Source: 2-02-FULL-55-14 sp964581115
Lineage (GTDB): Bacteria; Bacteroidota; Ignavibacteria; UBA10030
Assembly (NCBI GenBank): GCA_964581115.1
Contig: CAZOMY010000030.1
Coordinates: forward strand, 1-37,694
Length of the DNA: 37,694 nt
Reading direction: 5' to 3'
Under the pieces are notes generated by a model, which saw only the letters and a program-made list of their open reading frames with translations, did not search any database and was not told the DNA's origin. This document shows positions 16,521 through 24,754 of the stretch, in pieces; the stretch's first letter is position 1; each line of letters starts with the position of its first letter. A program made the translations under genes and the position numbers.

Positions 16521-19516
16521 ATGCTGCCTTCACGCATATTCTCTTCCGACGTCCGGTCCCGTCCGACCGGATTTTTTTTCTGGGCCTGCTCCTTCTCGCC
16601 GCCGGACCGGCAGCAACAGCACAACCCACCCCGGTCGAGATCCGTTCGGGTGCAGGGCCGACCGTCCGCGCTCAGCCGGGGGCCTTGCTGACGCTTCCGG
16701 TGCAGTTCGTCAATGCCGCTGACCGGCGCATCGACGTGCTCCCCTCCACCGACGTGCCCGGCGGCTGGCGCCGCGTTGCGGATCCGACGCGTCTGACCCT
16801 CTTTCCCGGCGGCAACGACCTTCAGTTGCTCATTCTCTCAGTGCCTCGACAGGCTCGTGCGCAAGAACATCGGGTGACCGTCCGAGCGACCGTGGACGGA
16901 GACACGGTCCAGGCCCGGTTCGAGTTTCGCGTGATGGTCGAGCGATCGGTCAGCGTGGAAACGATCCTGCTGGATGCCCCTCGCACGATCGTGGCCGGAA
17001 CGACGGCCGAATTCGTCTATCAGGTTTCGAACCGCGGCAACGACACGGCACGAGTGTCGTTCAACGCCAGAAGCTCACGGGGCTATTTGCCGTCAGTTGC
17101 GCCGCGGGCGGGCAGGCTCCCTCCCGGGGCGAACGCACGCATCAAGGTCAGCCTTCCATCCGACGCGGGGGAACGGCTCAAGGCCTCGCACATGCTTGAG
17201 TTCACCACGACGCTCCTTCCGGAGGGGACTGACCAACGGATCACCACGCCATCGGACGTGGTCCCGCGTTCGCCGGTCGCCGAACTCAAGAAGCATGAAC
17301 TGCCTCTGTTCGCCACGGTCCGGACGACCAACGAATCTGGACGTTCGGCCATCCAAGGGGAGATCGTCGGAGGGGGCTCTGTCTTCGCCGGGAGTGGCGA
17401 CCGGCTGAACTTCATCTTTCGCGGACCCGAGACGCAGACGGTCTCGGTTCTGGGGTTGCGGGATGAGTACCGGGTCGATTACTCGATCGGCGGCAGCTCC
17501 TTCACGGTGGGAGACGACAGCTACGCCCTGACACCCCTGACGGACCTTGGCCGCACGGCGGTCGGGGCCCGTGTCGAGAACCGTTTTGGACGGGCGCGGG
17601 GAGGAGCTTACGTCAACCAGACGCGCTACTCCGGACCCGTCGGCAGGCAGGCGGCGGGATGGTTCCGCTATCCGGTGACGAGCGACATCGAGGCCGGAGT
17701 GAACTACCTGCACCGGAACGATCGCATCCTTGCCGACCTGTTCACGCTCGCCGCCTCGGGGAGGGCCTTCCGTTCGGCCCGATTCGACATCGAAGCGGGG
17801 CGGAGCACGGGCTCGAGGGGCGCCGACCACGCGCTGATGATGCAGCTTCGCGGACTCGAGCCGTGGATGTCGTACGACCTCCGATTCGTCAATGCCGGCC
17901 CGGACTACGGAGGTTACTATCGGGGCGTTCGCTTTTCATCCATCAACCTGGCGGGCAGGACCGACCGCGACGTGCGATTGGAGTTCTCGGCTCGAGATGA
18001 GTATCGTACGCCGGAGGTCGACACCACCTTTGGCAAGATCCCGAGATCGACGTTCATCCAAACGGGCGTCGGCTACACCAATCTCATCACCGTCTCGTAC
18101 CGCACCGCGACGATGTCCGACCCGATCTCGGCCTCTCCATTCGACCGGCGCCAGGACATCATCGAGCTGCGGTCGGCGCTCGACCTCAACCTGCTCTTCC
18201 TGACGGCATCGGCCGAGTTCGGCTCTGAGCGCGATCGGGCGGTCCACACGGTTGCCCCCACTCGCCGGGTTCAATCCTCACTGAGTTTCAGGCCGTCGCC
18301 GGGCCAGACCTATACTCTTTCCGCCGACTTGGAGCGGTCGCCCGATGCGACCACCGGCATCGTGGCTGAACGCGTGTCGGCCAATCTCATGGCCTCGTAC
18401 GTCATCTTCGAGCGGACGATGGCCAATGTCTCCATGTTCGGGAGCCGGTTGACGGGACCATCAGCACAGTCCTACGCCATGTTCGAGACCTCTCTCGAGC
18501 ACGTCTTTCCCTCTTCGCATCGCCTGCGATTCCAAGGCCGGCAGAGCGTTACAAGCGGTCTCGAGCCCGAAATGGCGGTGGCGCTGGAGTATTCGATCCC
18601 GCTCGGGATCCCGCTGGGGACCGATCGATCGAGCGGCCTCGTTCGAGGACGCGTGCTCGAACGCGGCGAGCGCGGGGTGCCAGGAGCGTTGATCATGCTC
18701 GGCTCGTTTGCTGCGATCACGGACGATCAGGGAAGGTTCGCCTTCAACGACCTCGGTCCCGGGTATTACACCTTGTCGCTCGACCGCGCCTCCGTCGGCA
18801 TCGACAAGGTTTCTTCCATCGCCCTGCCGCTCGAGGTGAACGTCAGGGGCGGGTCGGCAACACCGGTGACCATTACGCTCGTACGGGGGGCGACCCTTCA
18901 CGGACAGGTGCGCATCTTTGAAGGTTCGAATGTCGTCGAGAGCGACTCGGCCGCCCTGACCGAGCGTCCCGTGTCTGACCGCGGCCTGGTTGCGATCTCG
19001 CTGACCAACGGTTCCGAGACGCTTCGCCGCGTGTCCGATGAGCGCGGCCGCTTCAACTTCTCGGACCTGCGTCCGGGTCGCTGGACAATGCGCGTCGATC
19101 CGCTGGACCTCCCGGAGAATCTTCGGATCGCGACGCCCGAAACAACGGTCGACATCGCGGAAGGTGCTTCCGTTACCCTCGAGGTGCGTCTCCTCCCGCG
19201 ACGCCGGTCGATCCGACTCATTCAACAAGGTGGCGTGCTCGCCCCTCAAATGCCCGACGACACCCTCGACGAGATCTTCCAGACATACCTGATCCGGCGC
19301 GCCACGCAAGGAGAAGGGTTCGTGGTGCAGGTTTCCTCGTGGCCCGGGGCAGTTCAAGCACAAAAGGAAATGGCCCGCGTTCAGCCGTTGGCGGGCAGGC
19401 GCAGGGTCTGGATCGAAGTGAAGTCCCTTCCGCGACGGGGTACGTTTCACCGAGTGCTGGTCGGGCCTTTCCCCAACCGCGAAACGGCACGAGCGTGGTG
19501 CCGGTCAGCCGGTTAA
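16517..19516 (+). CDS. Usher-like outer-membrane beta-barrel protein with Ig-like, carboxypeptidase-regulatory-like and SPOR domains
   Basis: This 999-residue protein starts at a GTG that overlaps the chaperone stop codon. Order of parts: a signal peptide (1-36); two periplasmic Ig-like domains (about 40-140 and 145-250, NEW3-like, with PPGANARIKVSL); and a long run of alternating Tyr/Arg/Gly beta strands (about 265-700) that fits an outer-membrane barrel. The barrel has the motif TVGDDSYALTPLTDLGR near 330. A carboxypeptidase-regulatory-like domain follows (706-757: VPGALIMLGS, TDDQGRFAFNDL, PGYYTLSLD), then a second similar domain (794-880) and a C-terminal SPOR domain (933-998: FVVQVSSWPG, RVLVGPFPNRETA). 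SPOR domains bind denuded peptidoglycan, so the barrel may be tied to the cell wall. Size and chaperone linkage suggest an usher, but I see no classical PapC/FimD signature. Confidence 0.7.
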   Translation: MNAAFTHILFRRPVPSDRIFFLGLLLLAAGPAATAQPTPVEIRSGAGPTVRAQPGALLTLPVQFVNAADRRIDVLPSTDVPGGWRRVADPTRLTLFPGGNDLQLLILSVPRQARAQEHRVTVRATVDGDTVQARFEFRVMVERSVSVETILLDAPRTIVAGTTAEFVYQVSNRGNDTARVSFNARSSRGYLPSVAPRAGRLPPGANARIKVSLPSDAGERLKASHMLEFTTTLLPEGTDQRITTPSDVVPRSPVAELKKHELPLFATVRTTNESGRSAIQGEIVGGGSVFAGSGDRLNFIFRGPETQTVSVLGLRDEYRVDYSIGGSSFTVGDDSYALTPLTDLGRTAVGARVENRFGRARGGAYVNQTRYSGPVGRQAAGWFRYPVTSDIEAGVNYLHRNDRILADLFTLAASGRAFRSARFDIEAGRSTGSRGADHALMMQLRGLEPWMSYDLRFVNAGPDYGGYYRGVRFSSINLAGRTDRDVRLEFSARDEYRTPEVDTTFGKIPRSTFIQTGVGYTNLITVSYRTATMSDPISASPFDRRQDIIELRSALDLNLLFLTASAEFGSERDRAVHTVAPTRRVQSSLSFRPSPGQTYTLSADLERSPDATTGIVAERVSANLMASYVIFERTMANVSMFGSRLTGPSAQSYAMFETSLEHVFPSSHRLRFQGRQSVTSGLEPEMAVALEYSIPLGIPLGTDRSSGLVRGRVLERGERGVPGALIMLGSFAAITDDQGRFAFNDLGPGYYTLSLDRASVGIDKVSSIALPLEVNVRGGSATPVTITLVRGATLHGQVRIFEGSNVVESDSAALTERPVSDRGLVAISLTNGSETLRRVSDERGRFNFSDLRPGRWTMRVDPLDLPENLRIATPETTVDIAEGASVTLEVRLLPRRRSIRLIQQGGVLAPQMPDDTLDEIFQTYLIRRATQGEGFVVQVSSWPGAVQAQKEMARVQPLAGRRRVWIEVKSLPRRGTFHRVLVGPFPNRETARAWCRSAG

Positions 19517-19784
19517 TGTCACTCCACGGATAGTCCGCTCCTTTCAGAAGCGGCACCGGCCGTCCTCTGCCGACAGGGATGGCGTGGCTATCACGTCGCA
19601 CCATCCTTGCCGCCTTGTAGAAAACGGCATTCGGGTGGCGGTTCGTCAGCACGGCGATCAAGGATTTCAGCGCAAAAAGAAGGCGCCCTTACGCGGCTTC
19701 GGCCCGGCACGCCCTTGGGATGCTCTGCCGAACGGCAATTGACAATGAGACCGGCAGATGCGACATTGCGTGCGATCCTTCCCG

Positions 19785-20267
19785 ATGCGGTCCCTCCTTA
19801 CAACCACATTAGTGCTCGCGACAGTTTGCAGTGTGCGATCACAGCACGCCACCTCGGTCCTTCAGGTCCTTCACCTCAACGTACGTCCATTCGCTGTTCT
19901 GAGCGTATCGGGCAATCCCGGTCCGTTGTTGATCACCATGTCCGACGGAGCCTCAGGAACGGCGGCCACTGAGGACGGTTCAACTCGCTTTTCATTGTCG
20001 ACAACCGCCGCCGGACGAAGGATCGCTGTGTCGTTGAATGAGGAGATGCCTCCGGGGACGCGGCTTTACGTACGGCTCGACGGTGCGACCGGTGTGAGCG
20101 CCGGCCTGGTGGACATCTCCGAAGCAACGGCTCCGGTGACGGCCGTGTCGGACCTGCGACCCGGCGTGGCGGTCGATCAGCAGATCGTGTACCGATTCGA
20201 GGCCGACCTTGAAGCCGGTCCGGTATCACCGCAGACGCGAACAATCGTTTTCACGGTGACCGAGTGA
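19785..20267 (+). CDS. Secreted beta-rich subunit, family A, second copy
   Basis: The frame opens at 19758. I prefer ATG 19785 (160 residues) because it gives a compact signal peptide (MRSLLTTTLVLATVCSVRS-Q) and because a TTGACA (19739-19744) plus 17 bases plus GACATT (19762-19767) would initiate near 19774. The mature part is paralogous to the first cluster gene: VSGNPGPL, RIAVSLNEE, VSAGLVDIS, QQIVYRFEAD and terminal RTIVFTVTE. It is more acidic than its paralogue. It follows the usher-like gene by about 270 bases and overlaps the next small gene by 4 bases (GTGA). It is probably a minor or alternative subunit. Confidence 0.65.
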   Translation: MRSLLTTTLVLATVCSVRSQHATSVLQVLHLNVRPFAVLSVSGNPGPLLITMSDGASGTAATEDGSTRFSLSTTAAGRRIAVSLNEEMPPGTRLYVRLDGATGVSAGLVDISEATAPVTAVSDLRPGVAVDQQIVYRFEADLEAGPVSPQTRTIVFTVTE

Positions 20268-20476
20268 AGAGGAAGGCATGGCTCATAGCGGCGCTGCTCT
20301 GTGCGCTCCTCGGCGTCGTTGCGGACGCACAGCATCGCCCCGGGGCGAAGCAACAGGTCACGTTCGGGGTGCTCAAGCGACCGCTCCCGGGAAAGGACAC
20401 CTCCTACGTGCCGGCAGACACCGTCAACGTTGACAGCACGAAGAGCAACACCTCAGTCGTGCTCCCACCCCCGTAG
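20264..20476 (+). CDS. Small secreted protein at the end of the fibre cluster
   Basis: The 70-residue product starts at a GTG inside the previous stop region (GTGA overlap). It has a clear signal peptide (MKRKAWLIAALLCALLGVVADA-Q), leaving a mature peptide of about 48 residues that is hydrophilic, lacks cysteine and ends in VVLPPP. No family is recognised. The overlap and the signal peptide argue that it is real. It could be an assembly factor or anchor of the fibre. Confidence 0.6.
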   Translation: MKRKAWLIAALLCALLGVVADAQHRPGAKQQVTFGVLKRPLPGKDTSYVPADTVNVDSTKSNTSVVLPPP

Positions 20477-20516
20477 ACTTGTGCTCCGGGATCCGCTGAG
20501 ATCGAAGAGAAACAGA

Positions 20517-20544
20517 AAGCCCCCGAGTTGATGCCCGGGGGCTT
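20517..20544. terminator. Terminator between the fibre cluster and the asparaginase-like gene
   Basis: AAGCCCCCG (20517-20525) pairs perfectly with CGGGGGCTT (20536-20544). On the minus strand the stem is followed by TCTGTTTCTC, a usable T-rich tail. On the plus strand the tail is weaker. It probably serves both convergent transcripts. Confidence 0.75.
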
Positions 20545-20588
20545 ACCATTCTCCGTCGCAACCTTCGGATGACGACGAGGCGGCGTCT

Positions 20589-21557
20589 TTACGCCAGATA
20601 CTCTGCATCGACCACTTCGTGCGCGCCTCCGCGCACGACGGAGTATTGAAATCCCTTGTGATAGCTGACACCGCCGACGTTGCCGAGTCGGTCCACCGCC
20701 AAGAATCCGACGAGAAACCCCTGATCTTGCCGGTACTGCGGCTGCTTGTCGAGGATGCGCTGCAACGCGAGTCGGCAGGCTTCCTGAGGCGGCCGCCCCT
20801 GTCGCATGAACTCCACGATGGTGTGACTGCCCGCCACTTTTATCACGGCCTCGCCGATGCCCGTGGCCGTCGCACCGCCCACTTCATCGTCAACGAAGAG
20901 GCCCGCGCCGATGATGGGCGAATCGCCCACCCGGCCGCGCATCTTGTAGGCCATGCCGCTGGTCGTGCACGCGCCTGCCAGTTTTCCATCTTCCGACAGC
21001 GCCAGCATTCCAATCGTATCGTGGTTCGTCGCCGACACGGGCTTGTACGCGCCCGTCGCCTGCCATTGCTCATAGGCTCGTTTGGCTTCGTCGGAGAGCA
21101 ATTCTTCTTCCTCGAAACCCTGTTCGAGTGCGAATTGCAATGCGCCGGCACCCGCCAACATCACGTGCGGCGTCCTCTCCATCACCGCCCGCGCCACCGA
21201 GACCGGATGGAGGATCCTCTCGAGGAAGACGACCGACCCGCAATTCCCCTGTCCGTCCATGATGCAGGCATCGAGCGTTACGATGCCGTCACGGTCGGGA
21301 GCTCCTCCGCGGCCAACACTCGTCACCGTCGGGTCCGCCTCGGGGATCTTCACTCCGGCCTCGACGGCATCGAGGAGCGAGCCGCCGTTTTCCAGAATCT
21401 CGTACGCCGTGCGTGGAACGGCCTCGCCGAAATCCCATGTGCAGGCGACGACCGGACCGCCGGGGCCTGAGCGATCGGGACTGCAACCGGGGCCACCTGC
21501 CAGCAGTGCGGCCGAACCGGCCAGAGCTCCGGAGGCGATGAACTCGCGACGTTTCAT
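20589..21557 (-). CDS. Secreted Ntn-hydrolase, N4-(beta-N-acetylglucosaminyl)-L-asparaginase-like
   Basis: The 322-residue protein begins with a twin-arginine signal (MKRREFIASGALAG) that ends at a lipobox-like AGGPGC. The rest is a type 2 asparaginase/aspartylglucosaminidase fold. The autoprocessing site is NHD|TIGM at Asp180-Thr181, the freed Thr acting as nucleophile. Downstream motifs include MRGRVGDSPIIGAG and GGATATGIGEAV. The family cleaves the Asn-GlcNAc bond or beta-aspartyl peptides. It is the last gene of the respiratory set, and its start overlaps the stop of the membrane cytochrome gene (ATGA). Its metabolic link to respiration is not obvious. Confidence 0.9.
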   Translation of the reverse strand: MKRREFIASGALAGSAALLAGGPGCSPDRSGPGGPVVACTWDFGEAVPRTAYEILENGGSLLDAVEAGVKIPEADPTVTSVGRGGAPDRDGIVTLDACIMDGQGNCGSVVFLERILHPVSVARAVMERTPHVMLAGAGALQFALEQGFEEEELLSDEAKRAYEQWQATGAYKPVSATNHDTIGMLALSEDGKLAGACTTSGMAYKMRGRVGDSPIIGAGLFVDDEVGGATATGIGEAVIKVAGSHTIVEFMRQGRPPQEACRLALQRILDKQPQYRQDQGFLVGFLAVDRLGNVGGVSYHKGFQYSVVRGGAHEVVDAEYLA

Positions 21558-22888
21558 TGTTGCCCGTACTTCCGGAACAGGTAGGACACGATCGAATCCG
21601 CTTCAGTCGGCTTGAGTCCTTGGTTCGGCATAGGCGGATAAGCGGGATCGACTTTGACGGGATTGAGGACAAAGGCGATCATGTCGGCCTTTTTGCCGGA
21701 GTATTTTGGAATGACCGCGTTGTACGGCGGGCCGACCTTCTTCTGGTCGTAGAGGTGACACGCGGCACATTTGCCGTTGTAGATATCTTCGCCCGTCGGC
21801 AAGGGGGCGCCGATGCCAAGCTGGGCCTTCAAGGCGTCGATCTGGCGTTCATGGGACACGACGAGGCGCGCCGCATGGTCCTTCGTCGCATTCTGGATGC
21901 CGAGCTGGTCCTTCGTGACGGTGAATGCGCTGGCGCAGATCAGCGAGAAGAACGCAAGGGCGGCGTACTGCAGCTTCCCCTCTTTCTCCATGGCGTACAG
22001 AAGCTGCAACGCCAGCAGCAGCATCACAACGGCGATACCGGCCAAGGCCACCATCACGCCTGACAGCGCCTCGGCGGGTACCATGAGCAGACTGAGAAGG
22101 ATGAGCAGCGGCTGGGCCAGCAGTGATACGACCGCAAGGTCGATGCCCTTCTTGCGCGCGTAGGCGGCGTATTCAGGCTCGAGTTTTCGACCGCCCTCCC
22201 ATCCGAAGAGGAAGAAGACGATGCCGAGCCCCGTGACGCCGAGCGACAGCGCCAGGAACTGCAGGTACTTTACGTAGACGCTGGGGGTGATGAACAGCTC
22301 CCAGATCGCGCCGATGCCTTCCCACAACGCGGGATCCGTCGCGACGGCAATGGCGGAGGTCAGGAGGAAGAGCCCTGCGGCGACCGACACGATGCCCCAG
22401 CGGCCCATGGCCTCGTGCGTCCGCATGTTCACGGCGGCAAACTGCTTTGCTTCGTCGGTGACGTGACCCTTGCCGAGAAGACCGTCGAGGACGCCGGCCA
22501 GGTCGAACGTGTACTTATAGGCATAAAGAAGAATGCCGGCGGTCAGGAGGAGCAGGAAGCCCCATGCAGCCAATTCGACGGCGATCGCCGGCGTCTGTTG
22601 CAACAACTGCGCATAGAGGAAGACGAGGACAAGCGAGGGAATGACGCCCATGAACGCCAACACCTTCTTGCTGGCCAAGACGATGTCGACGAGGTCGCGC
22701 GCGAACCGCACTTTCATGGCGTTGCCGGTCGACCGGCCCTTGCGTTCCTCGCGCCACGCCAGGATCGCCCCGCCAAGGAGGAACCCGATGTACGGCACAA
22801 ACACGATGAACGTGAGATTGAGCATGAAGAGCAGCAACCGGTAATGCTCGACCGGCTGCGGCATCGCCAGGGATTTGAGGAGGTCCAT
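21554..22888 (-). CDS. Polytopic membrane cytochrome c associated with the oxidase
   Basis: About eight hydrophobic segments span residues 20-320. A C-terminal periplasmic monohaem cytochrome c domain follows (about 360-444) with CAACH as haem-binding motif, PPMPNQGL supplying the likely Met ligand, and a terminal helix ADSIVSYLFRKYG. Histidines in the membrane part (VEHYRLLLF near the start, RTHEAMGRWG mid-protein) could bind haem b, but this is not certain. I recognise no named family. Its position directly after coxB suggests it feeds electrons to the oxidase or anchors a cytochrome c to it. The start is ATG 22888; a TTG at 22897 overlapping the coxB stop (TTGA) is an alternative. Confidence 0.75.
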   Translation of the reverse strand: MDLLKSLAMPQPVEHYRLLLFMLNLTFIVFVPYIGFLLGGAILAWREERKGRSTGNAMKVRFARDLVDIVLASKKVLAFMGVIPSLVLVFLYAQLLQQTPAIAVELAAWGFLLLLTAGILLYAYKYTFDLAGVLDGLLGKGHVTDEAKQFAAVNMRTHEAMGRWGIVSVAAGLFLLTSAIAVATDPALWEGIGAIWELFITPSVYVKYLQFLALSLGVTGLGIVFFLFGWEGGRKLEPEYAAYARKKGIDLAVVSLLAQPLLILLSLLMVPAEALSGVMVALAGIAVVMLLLALQLLYAMEKEGKLQYAALAFFSLICASAFTVTKDQLGIQNATKDHAARLVVSHERQIDALKAQLGIGAPLPTGEDIYNGKCAACHLYDQKKVGPPYNAVIPKYSGKKADMIAFVLNPVKVDPAYPPMPNQGLKPTEADSIVSYLFRKYGQQ

Positions 22889-22893
22889 GGTGG

Positions 22894-23574
22894 TCAAGTA
22901 TTGGGCACAGGGAGTACGGAAGCAGCAACCGCCGGCGCGACGAGCGGCGTGTACGTCTTGCCTGCCGCTTCAGACGCGGCGCGGTACCATCCCTCGAACG
23001 CCGCCGAATCCATGACGACGATCTTGGTGTACATCTGCGAATGTTTCAGGCCGCAGTATTCGGCACAGGCGATATCAAAATCGCCAAGCTTGATCGCTTT
23101 GAACCAGGCTGTATTCGTCTTGTGAGGGAGGACGTCCTTCTTGAACCGGAACGCCGGGATGTAGAACGAGTGGTTCACGTCGCGCGAATGGAGTGTGACC
23201 CTGACCGGCGTGTTGATCGGCACTCGGAGCGTATCGACCTGCAGGCCGTTGGGGTACTCCATTTGCCAGGCCCACATCCAGGCATCGATCTTGACCGGAA
23301 TGGCATCCTTGGGCGCCGTCGCCATGTCCTTGTAGCCGACCCAGCCGAGGTAGAACATGTACATGAACAGGACCAGGGGGATGATGGACCAGGTCAGTTC
23401 GAGACCGAGGTGACCGTCGATGTTCGTCGCGTACGGGTTCTTCGAACGGCGGAATCGAATGAGAAAGTAGATCATCGTGATAATGATGCCCACGAAAACG
23501 ACCGTGGACATCAGCACGACGAACCAGAACGCCGAGTCGACGCTCTCAGCAAAGGATGATGCACCGTTGAACAT
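22894..23574 (-). CDS. coxB: Cytochrome c oxidase subunit II
   Basis: This is the CuA-bearing subunit. Two N-terminal membrane helices (about 15-42 and 58-85) precede a periplasmic cupredoxin domain. The domain has DVNHSFYIPAFRFK and the CuA motif CAEYCGLKHSQM, supplying His, Cys, Glu, Cys, His and Met ligands. No cytochrome c domain is fused at the C-terminus, so this is an aa3 rather than a caa3 subunit. The nearby separate cytochromes c must donate electrons. I start at ATG 23574 (226 residues) because AGGAAA lies just upstream; the frame extends to 23619 but the added residues overlap the intergenic hairpin region. Confidence 0.93.
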   Translation of the reverse strand: MFNGASSFAESVDSAFWFVVLMSTVVFVGIIITMIYFLIRFRRSKNPYATNIDGHLGLELTWSIIPLVLFMYMFYLGWVGYKDMATAPKDAIPVKIDAWMWAWQMEYPNGLQVDTLRVPINTPVRVTLHSRDVNHSFYIPAFRFKKDVLPHKTNTAWFKAIKLGDFDIACAEYCGLKHSQMYTKIVVMDSAAFEGWYRAASEAAGKTYTPLVAPAVAASVLPVPNT

Positions 23575-23599
23575 GGGATTTCCTAGAAAAGGAATTTCT

Positions 23600-23697
23600 C
23601 GCAGAGCCGCAGAGAGCACAGAGTTCGCAGAGAAAGCACATATCTAATCATACCATCTTCTTCTCCGCGACCTTTGCGTCCTCCGCGTCTCGGCGTG
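23600..23697. repeat. Nonad-word imperfect hairpin between coxB and coxD
   Basis: Left arm 23600-23634 and right arm 23661-23697 are built from degenerate 9-base words (CGCAGAGCC, CGCAGAGAG). As an inverted pair they match at 26 of 35 positions by hand alignment, with mismatches mainly transitions. The loop is AT-rich. Confidence 0.7.
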
Positions 23698-23708
23698 CAA
23701 CGCTTTCT

Positions 23709-23999
23709 TCAATGGTTTGCATAATCGAAGAACGTCAGCCCCAAAAAGATCGCCAGGATGAGCAACGCCACGCCGACGAACCACTTCAGGAGGGGCTCTT
23801 CGAACTTCAGATGCATGAAGATGTTGAGGACGAGCGCCGTCTTGGCGCTGGCGATCCCCATGGCCGTCAGCAGGATCCACTTGCCGAGGTCGATGCCGGC
23901 CAGGGCCACCGTCAGGCCCGTCAAGGCCAGCAACCCCAGATAGATCAGGAAGAACTGGCCGTAGGAGACCTTGTGGGACCCGGTTGTGTGCGTGCTCAT
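23709..23999 (-). CDS. coxD: Cytochrome c oxidase subunit IV (prokaryotic type)
   Basis: The 96-residue protein has three hydrophobic helices: about 12-32, 40-60 and 70-92. The signature region ASAKTALVLNIFMHLKFE and WFVGVALLILAIFLGLTFFDY fits the small prokaryotic subunit IV family (PF03626). It stabilises the oxidase and has no cofactor. It lies between coxC and coxB in the same direction, separated from both by word-repeat spacers. Confidence 0.85.
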   Translation of the reverse strand: MSTHTTGSHKVSYGQFFLIYLGLLALTGLTVALAGIDLGKWILLTAMGIASAKTALVLNIFMHLKFEEPLLKWFVGVALLILAIFLGLTFFDYANH

Positions 24000-24130
24000 A
24001 GACCACTCTCGTCAAGAAGCGTGTCGCGCGGCAACCGCATCGAGTGCAGCGACCGCAACGGATCAGATGTTGTTCGAACTATTCGATTATTGCGCAGCGA
24101 ACGCCGCGTTCGCAGCGCGAACTGCTTCAT
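24000..24130. repeat. Nonad-periodic spacer between coxC and coxD
   Basis: The gap reads as loosely repeated 9-base words (GCGGCAACC, GCATCGAGT, GCAGCGACC on the left; GCGCAGCGA, ACGCCGCGT, TCGCAGCGC on the right) around an AT-rich centre near 24065-24090. Inverted pairing is weaker than in the other elements, so I assign it to the class with caution. Confidence 0.45.
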
Positions 24131-24754
24131 TCAGTGCAGTAAATAGAACAGCGGGAATAGAAAGATCCAGATGATGTCCACGAGGTGCCAATACAGCGCG
24201 GCCGACTCGAGCCGAACGTACGAGCCGGCGTTGACGGCGCTGGTCGCCACCTGCCGTCCCACCCACAACAGGATGGCCATGCCGATGATGACGTGAAGTC
24301 CATGCAGGCCGGTCATCACGTAGTACAATCCGAAGTACATCACCTCGCCGGCCGGCTTGGCCAACATCACCTCCGACTGCGGGTAGAGGCCGACGTCGAA
24401 CTTGTGACCCCACTCGAAGTACTTGTTGACGAGGAAGAGACCCGCCAGGACGATCGTCAGACCGATGAGCAGGAGCGTCAGGTCCTTCTTCCCTTCCTGC
24501 ATTGCCGTGATCGACATCGCCGCCGTGAGGCTGCTCGTCAGGAGGATGATCGTGTTGATTGTCCCCAGCAACGTGTCAAGCTCTCGGGCGGCGAGATGGA
24601 ACTCCAGGGGATACGTATACCGATAGACCGCATAGGCGATGAACAGCCCTCCGAACAGGATCAGTTCGGTGAACAGGAACAGCCACATCCCCATCCGTGA
24701 TCCAACGTCGTCCCGGTGGGCGTATTCAGCTCCATGTGCGGCGTGCGTGGTCAC
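24131..24754 (-). CDS. coxC: Cytochrome c oxidase subunit III
   Basis: The frame opens at 24859 inside coxA, but the likely start is GTG 24754, which overlaps the coxA stop (GTGA) and gives 207 residues (MTTHAAHGAEYAHRDD...). Five membrane helices are visible, the first being MWLFLFTELILFGGLFIAYA, in line with five-helix bacterial subunit III. Conserved elements include the helix-1 Glu and the HGLHVIIGMAILLW stretch. It has no redox centre and supports the proton-pumping core. Confidence 0.9.
   Translation of the reverse strand: MTTHAAHGAEYAHRDDVGSRMGMWLFLFTELILFGGLFIAYAVYRYTYPLEFHLAARELDTLLGTINTIILLTSSLTAAMSITAMQEGKKDLTLLLIGLTIVLAGLFLVNKYFEWGHKFDVGLYPQSEVMLAKPAGEVMYFGLYYVMTGLHGLHVIIGMAILLWVGRQVATSAVNAGSYVRLESAALYWHLVDIIWIFLFPLFYLLH

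Noticed and set aside
16517..19516. Calling the 999-residue protein a standard FimD/PapC usher or a TonB-dependent receptor
   Set aside because: No usher plug or PapC signature and no TonB box or plug domain is visible, so only usher-like is justified.
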